A stretch of DNA of 64,000 nt from Pedobacter panaciterrae (GTDB lineage Bacteria; Bacteroidota; Bacteroidia; Sphingobacteriales; Sphingobacteriaceae). The translations under genes were made by a program, and so were the position numbers. The stretch is from assembly GCF_013204795.1 (NCBI RefSeq), contig NZ_JABMKW010000020.1, forward strand, positions 1,364,001 to 1,428,000, written 5' to 3'. This document shows, in pieces, positions 59,419-64,000 of the stretch (its first letter is position 1; each line of letters starts with the position of its first letter). The notes under the pieces are model-generated. The model was not told where the DNA came from and ran no database searches. It saw only the letters and a program-made list of their open reading frames with translations.

Positions 59419-61230
59419 TTAAGATCGTATGAGTTTTTTAAGTCTTCGCTCAAATCGCTCAAACTTTTTAAATTGGAACTCCAAGCTTTTTAATTTTTCG
59501 CGCATTTCCTTATTGCCTACCGCTAGGGATTTGTCTAATTTTGGGACTAAAAGCTCTTCTTCCGATTCTCCCAAATCGAACCTGAATTTTTTATACTCTG
59601 CGCTAACTTCTGATGGATTGAATGGAACTTGAGAATTCAATACGTTCAACAATGGAAAAAGATATAGTAAAAAGCGGATCTTATAATAATCCAAATATTT
59701 ATAATCAAATGAGATAAGGATTATATCTTTGAAGCTCTCCAGTGAAGCTTTTCCAAAACCCATCTTACCGAATCCTTTTTTTCGGCTGAAAAAATCGAAT
59801 TCAAAAGATGGATGTTTTTCGAGGAATTCTGGAAGGTAATTTTTATAGATCATTTCCCGAAGAAAAAGGCGAACATTATCCATGCCGTCAAAATTGAATT
59901 CTCTTAGGAACGAAAAACTAACCAGAGCGTGCCTTGCTAAAAAATATTCGTGAATCGAACGATGAGAAAATTTCCATTTCGCCTCAGAATTTCGGTTTAG
60001 AAGGGATCTGCTCTTTAATTCCAAAAGACTCAATTCAAACTTGTTAGCAGAAGAAAATACTTGGATTGATTCTGAATCTATAAAATATCCTCTCCTTTCT
60101 TCACGGTTTTCATACATGTTTACGGCAATCTCTTGAGAGAATCGATATAGTTCCTTTGCAAAGCTCTGCCTGTGGTTTCTGGAAGATTCTCTATTTATCC
60201 ACTTTTCTATAAGCAAGCCATAAATTTCGTGGGTAAACTTAAAACTACCCTCAGCGTCCACGGATGCGGTATTAAGTTTAAAAGAATCAGGATTTGTTCT
60301 CCCATAAAACAATGAGTCATCCATAATATCCTCGATATAATTTAGTAACATCGGTCTTACCATAAGACTAGGAGATTTCTCAACAACCCTTTTTGCTGCC
60401 TTTCGTCTGCTAATTCTATAAAATGGATATCTCTTTTTTAAGTAAATATTAATGTCTCTTGTATCAAAAGGTGAAACATACAGCTTTACGAACTCGAATT
60501 GCCCTTTTTGTCCCCCATGCTTAAATAATCGAATTTTGTTAGGCTCATCTTCCTCTGTAGCAAAAAATTGCGTTCTGCATGTAATTAGAACTGCGTGAAA
60601 ACGTTTGGTCAGATTAATAATTTTATCTAATTGGGTCTCGTGATTAATCACAGCTTCACTGTCTTCATCAAAAGCGTCCAAGAGCAAAATCGTATTCTCG
60701 GGGTCCTTAACTTTTTGAATTTCTAGGATAGCGTCCGGTTCTCCCAATGGCAGTAAAAGCTGAAGAAATTTTTTTTTTAAAAAAACTTTCTTTTTGGAGT
60801 AGCTGTAAAAAAGATTGATAATAAAAGTTGTTTTGCCCATACCGCTATCCGCAAGAACAAGATAGTGTTTCTGTTCAAGGTATTGGGTTGAATACACCTT
60901 GTTCAAAAGAAAAGGTATGAGAGGATTTCTTGACACCCACGCATCGGTATTACCAGGTTCATAAGAAACTGCAGGTGATATATTTTGGAACTTGGTTGGA
61001 ACATAATTTTTTAAGCTATCACGAATATCCTTTTTTGAAAAAAAAATAGCGTTGTGTTCTGCCCTATTTATCTCAATTTTGGTAAAGATATATGAGCCTG
61101 CCTTATAAAAAAAGGTAACACCCGTTACAAACAGAGTAAACGCAGCCAAATAAAAACTGATAGTTGGTTCAAAAACACCCAGATCATTCCTTTCCAACCA
61201 GTGTTTTATAATTGTCTTAAGATCTTCCAT
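59419..61230 (-). CDS. Membrane-anchored NACHT-type STAND NTPase, probable phage-defence protein
   Basis: A 603-residue protein with one membrane segment at about 25-42 (ISFYLAAFTLFVTGVTFFYKAG). The NTPase core has Walker A ADSGMGKT (127-134), Walker B ILLLDAFDED (181-190, with the extra acidic residues typical of NACHT) and sensor HAVLITCRTQFF. The helical and winged regions end WKFSHRSIHEYFLARHAL, a hallmark of NACHT proteins. The C-terminal about 180 residues are helical and basic without recognised repeats, the place where the sensing domain lies in bacterial NACHT proteins. Single-gene bNACHT systems block phage growth. Activity here is inferred. It is monocistronic, beside conjugation genes. 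Confidence 0.85.
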   Translation of the reverse strand: MEDLKTIIKHWLERNDLGVFEPTISFYLAAFTLFVTGVTFFYKAGSYIFTKIEINRAEHNAIFFSKKDIRDSLKNYVPTKFQNISPAVSYEPGNTDAWVSRNPLIPFLLNKVYSTQYLEQKHYLVLADSGMGKTTFIINLFYSYSKKKVFLKKKFLQLLLPLGEPDAILEIQKVKDPENTILLLDAFDEDSEAVINHETQLDKIINLTKRFHAVLITCRTQFFATEEDEPNKIRLFKHGGQKGQFEFVKLYVSPFDTRDINIYLKKRYPFYRISRRKAAKRVVEKSPSLMVRPMLLNYIEDIMDDSLFYGRTNPDSFKLNTASVDAEGSFKFTHEIYGLLIEKWINRESSRNHRQSFAKELYRFSQEIAVNMYENREERRGYFIDSESIQVFSSANKFELSLLELKSRSLLNRNSEAKWKFSHRSIHEYFLARHALVSFSFLREFNFDGMDNVRLFLREMIYKNYLPEFLEKHPSFEFDFFSRKKGFGKMGFGKASLESFKDIILISFDYKYLDYYKIRFLLYLFPLLNVLNSQVPFNPSEVSAEYKKFRFDLGESEEELLVPKLDKSLAVGNKEMREKLKSLEFQFKKFERFERRLKKLIRS

Positions 61231-61356
61231 ATTTTATCCCTTTAGCAAGGTAGAGAATAATAATCAAACAGCAGAATTCTAAAAGAGTGCATAACTATAA
61301 AAAATGATAGAAAATTGGACATATTTAGATAAATAAAAATCCATCTTTCTTATTTT

Positions 61357-61647
61357 GTGAAGGCTGAAAATGAGAGAAACTCAATAATCTTAGAAGATCA
61401 TTGTGAAAGAATATCTGAGAAAATGGGCTATACTATACTTCCTTCAATGACAGATATTAGTGGCTTGGCATGGCTAAGCAGGGTTTTGGATAAAAGTTTC
61501 AAACGTGCTAAAATATTTCTGGAAATGTACATTCGCTTATACCCCAACGATGCGAACGGCTATATTGAAATGGCAAGATATTATGAAGAGTTAAACGATG
61601 AGAAAAATGCAACTAAGTACCTGGAACTTGCAAAGAAGAGAACTTAG
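61357..61647 (+). CDS. Small TPR-like protein, probably the tail of a lost hydrolase
   Basis: A 96-codon frame starting with GTG. The pattern ISEKMGYTILPSMTDISGLAWLSRVLDKSFKRAKIFLEMYIRLYPNDANGYIEMARYYEELNDEKNATKYLELAKK matches the TPR-bearing C-terminus found after alpha/beta-hydrolase domains in Bacteroidetes esterases. The catalytic part is absent upstream, so this is either a fragment or a stand-alone TPR protein. Expression is uncertain. Confidence 0.45.
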   Translation: MKAENERNSIILEDHCERISEKMGYTILPSMTDISGLAWLSRVLDKSFKRAKIFLEMYIRLYPNDANGYIEMARYYEELNDEKNATKYLELAKKRT

Positions 61648-61876
61648 TCGTCCCCAGTTTTCTGATGCTTAGGTTTTGGTGCGAGGGCCTATACTACAGG
61701 CTAACTGAAAAAGACAATTGCTATAATACTGAGTAGAAAGAAAATATACCAAATTGTGCGTAAGTCTTACTTTTAAAAAAGTTGTACCACTTCATTTTTT
61801 CCATAACCCTAAGTTATCAAAAATATCGATAATTAGCAAAGTGCCTGCGTGTTAGACAAAGCCGTTTGAGCGCATT

Positions 61877-63643
61877 TTATTTAGCTTTTATCTGCAATAG
61901 ATTTTTAAATACAAATTCTAGAACTGCATCCCTGTTTTCCAACATGTCCTGGACAGAATTTGACACGTCATAATCAGGAATAGCCCCTCTTTTCTGTATT
62001 GCCGGATTTATTGCATATATAGCATGTAAAAGCGGTATAGTTAGAGCAGTTTCAGTATAGTCGCCCTTTACAGATATCTTTTGCACCCCATTGCTAATGC
62101 CGGCATATCCTGACGTCTCACTTCCAACCAAAATAGCGTTCGTATATTCTTTCAGAAGTCCTGCAGCTGTACCTGCTGCCGAAAACATACCGCCGTTAAT
62201 CAGCACCACCAGTTTCCCTTTAAAGGGATATTCTTCAATCGGATTGAAGGGTGCCAATTCACGCAGGATATCAAATTTTGTCACCTTAAAAGTTCGATTA
62301 TCTTTCATGACCAAGCCGTATTTCTCATCTAATTCCAGCTGATCACCGGTTGTTTTAAAAAAGTATTCATTATTACCCAATGTTGTTATTTCTTTAGCAA
62401 AGGTACCAGGTCTGTCTATGAAATATTGAAGTAGATAACCGGCATTTTTGGCATCACCACCACCATTGTCCCTTAAGTCAATGATCAGGTTTTTAATTTT
62501 GTTAGCAGAAATTTCTTTGAAACATTTTTTATAGTAATCGGGATAAGTGTTTTCAGGGTCCTGAAAACTATCCTTAAAAAAACGATTGATCTTTAAAATA
62601 GCATAGTTTTCGGCCTTATTCAGTTCAAAATTAAACGCATCTTCTGTAGGTCTTTTTTCATCTGGATATTTTTTAGCTCTGTTAGCTATATTTATTTCAT
62701 TTGAAACTGGTTCTACCTGAACAGTTACAATTTGTTTTGACTTATAATCCCGATAAGAAACGCTATATGACGGCTTTTCTCCAATTATCTGTGAATAGAA
62801 ATGACTAAACCTTCCAGGTAGCCCTAGCATATACTGCAAACCAGCATGACTTTTTCCATCGGTGGAATAATATTTAAAGATTTCGAGTATAATATCATTG
62901 CTTAAGCGACTGTCTATCGCCAGGATCTCAGATCCATCGGGAATTGGAAGGTTGCTCATGTTTTTCACAATAAAGATGCGCTCATCTTTGATGTATACGT
63001 CGAACGGAAGCAATTTTTTATTTGACAGGATACTAGCGAGCTCGTTAAGAGGATAAAAACCTGCGTGATCGTCATAAATATGCATTTTTTGTAGCACTTT
63101 GTAAAAAGCCGTTGCTTCCATGGGTTTGGAAATTTCTAACATCAGATTGTCCGTCATTTTCTCAAATTCTTCAGGAGATTGATTGGTGTAAAGTCCTGGA
63201 AATGTTTTGATGAGTGCATTTTTAAATTTTTTGAAATCTGCCTGCATTGCTTCAGGTTGATAAATTATAGGTTGTTGTGCAATACCCGAATTATCTTTGG
63301 TAAACCAAAACGTTTCACCGCCCTGGTTCAGCGTCATTTTGTTTCTGGAAGTATCAAATAGCAACTCAATACCGGACTGATGGCGCACAAACCGATCTTT
63401 GGTACGGATTTCTAGCGGAAATGCGTCCTGCCCCGTTGCCTGAGCCATCAGTGTCGTGTTATTTTTGCTGATGGTTATTTTAAGGGGTAGTTGTGTACTG
63501 CTGTAAATGCCCAGATATTTATTCAGGTCTTCACTTTTTACACCATCAGCAGGCTTACCCGAGCTTGGTTTGTTGACCGTTTGCGCCGGCAAGTTGCATG
63601 CAAATGCTGCAAAGATTGATAATAGGATTAGCTTAATTTTCAT
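61877..63643 (-). CDS. Exported S41-family (C-terminal processing) peptidase
   Basis: A 588-residue protein with signal peptide (ILLSIFAAFACNLPAQT). An N-terminal domain of about 110 residues (YLGIYSSTQLPLKITISKNNTTLMAQATGQDAFPLEI) is a beta-barrel-like extension. A helical region and a PDZ-like part follow (PDGSEILAIDSRLSNDIILEIFKYYSTDG). The protease domain has NLIIDLRDNGGGDAKNAGYLLQYFI and the serine in LINGGMFSAAGTAAGLLKEY, then LVGSETSGYAGISNG. It is probably periplasmic or outer-membrane-facing. The substrate is unknown. Confidence 0.92.
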   Translation of the reverse strand: MKIKLILLSIFAAFACNLPAQTVNKPSSGKPADGVKSEDLNKYLGIYSSTQLPLKITISKNNTTLMAQATGQDAFPLEIRTKDRFVRHQSGIELLFDTSRNKMTLNQGGETFWFTKDNSGIAQQPIIYQPEAMQADFKKFKNALIKTFPGLYTNQSPEEFEKMTDNLMLEISKPMEATAFYKVLQKMHIYDDHAGFYPLNELASILSNKKLLPFDVYIKDERIFIVKNMSNLPIPDGSEILAIDSRLSNDIILEIFKYYSTDGKSHAGLQYMLGLPGRFSHFYSQIIGEKPSYSVSYRDYKSKQIVTVQVEPVSNEINIANRAKKYPDEKRPTEDAFNFELNKAENYAILKINRFFKDSFQDPENTYPDYYKKCFKEISANKIKNLIIDLRDNGGGDAKNAGYLLQYFIDRPGTFAKEITTLGNNEYFFKTTGDQLELDEKYGLVMKDNRTFKVTKFDILRELAPFNPIEEYPFKGKLVVLINGGMFSAAGTAAGLLKEYTNAILVGSETSGYAGISNGVQKISVKGDYTETALTIPLLHAIYAINPAIQKRGAIPDYDVSNSVQDMLENRDAVLEFVFKNLLQIKAK

Positions 63644-64000
63644 ATTGGGAGCTTTGTTATAGACGAAATATACAGAAATCTTTACACCAAATTCTTATTT
63701 TGACTAGAGATCGCGCGTAGAACTAAGTTTGTAATTTGATGAAGGAAATTGACAGACCATTACATTTAAACCTTCGTTTTTGTGTAATGGCAAACGGATG
63801 TTAGGTGTTGGCATGTGAACTTTAATAATAAATTGCAGGAAGTCTTAAACGGTATACTGCGGCATACCATTGTATTCTCGAAAAACCACCGTTTTTTGAT
63901 AATTATCCGTTTATAATAGAGATACACTTTAATCCAACCTCAAATCATTTTGGCGCACTTGGGAAACAGTTGCTTCAGTTAAATTTATAGGATTATTTAA
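63644..64000. other. Intergenic region at the right edge
   Basis: 357 bp upstream of the S41 peptidase, AT-rich, with no supported frame or hairpin. It probably contains that gene's promoter. Confidence 0.5.

Overview
The window is from a Bacteroidota genome, most likely family Sphingobacteriaceae (Pedobacter-like). The basis is a Bacteroidetes-type conjugation operon (TraE/F/G/I/J/K/L/M plus RteC), a SusC/SusD pair with a FecR anti-sigma factor, the absence of Shine-Dalgarno sequences, and an AT-rich style. No database search was possible, so family names rest on recognised motifs.

Layout. 1-232 is the start of a type I restriction-modification methylase (hsdM) running off the left edge. 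365-517 holds a strong hairpin and a tRNA-like fold. 750-10772 is a compact minus-strand conjugation operon preceded by rteC (10892-11740). 11858-12341 holds a promoter, a structured leader and a small protein resembling the RNA polymerase alpha C-terminal domain. 12392-15405 is an alpha-oxoamine synthase cotranscribed with a TetR-headed regulator. 15558-17600 is an IS110-family recombinase followed upstream by a tandem array of two-module hairpin units. 17784-34105 is a nutrient-acquisition region: a sigma-70 paralogue, an AraC-type protein, a GH2 glycosidase, a MauE-like trio, an esterase, an S9 peptidase, SusD, SusC and FecR. 34600-48973 holds mostly stress, redox and hydrolase genes: two divergent HxlR/oxidoreductase pairs, two class-C beta-lactamase-like hydrolases, an ECF sigma factor, a thioredoxin-reductase-like enzyme and an AraC regulator. 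49335-51054 contains broken genes. 52011-54967 has an orphan protein and a TlpA-type thioredoxin. 54992-58710 is the mobilisation operon (accessory protein, HUH relaxase, coupling ATPase) with a candidate oriT upstream. 59419-61230 is a NACHT-type NTPase, a probable phage-defence gene. 61877-63643 is an S41 peptidase.

The mobilisation genes (54992-58710) and the transfer pore (750-10772) lie on the same strand and would normally be close together. Here they are separated by about 44 kb of metabolic and regulatory genes, so the window looks like the inside of a large or rearranged integrative conjugative element. No integrase, attachment site or TraN is visible.

The most unusual feature is the array at 16768-17431, directly upstream of the IS110 recombinase and on its strand. 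It has four copies, with a decayed fifth, of a unit of about 170 bp. Each unit contains two stem / internal-loop / hairpin modules. In each module the stems and apical hairpin are conserved, while 7-9 nt on one side of the internal loop vary completely from copy to copy. Stem substitutions are compatible with pairing only on the minus strand (G-U there, A-C on plus). This is the architecture of an IS110 bridge RNA, but present as a tandem set with different putative guides. I know of no described system of this kind.
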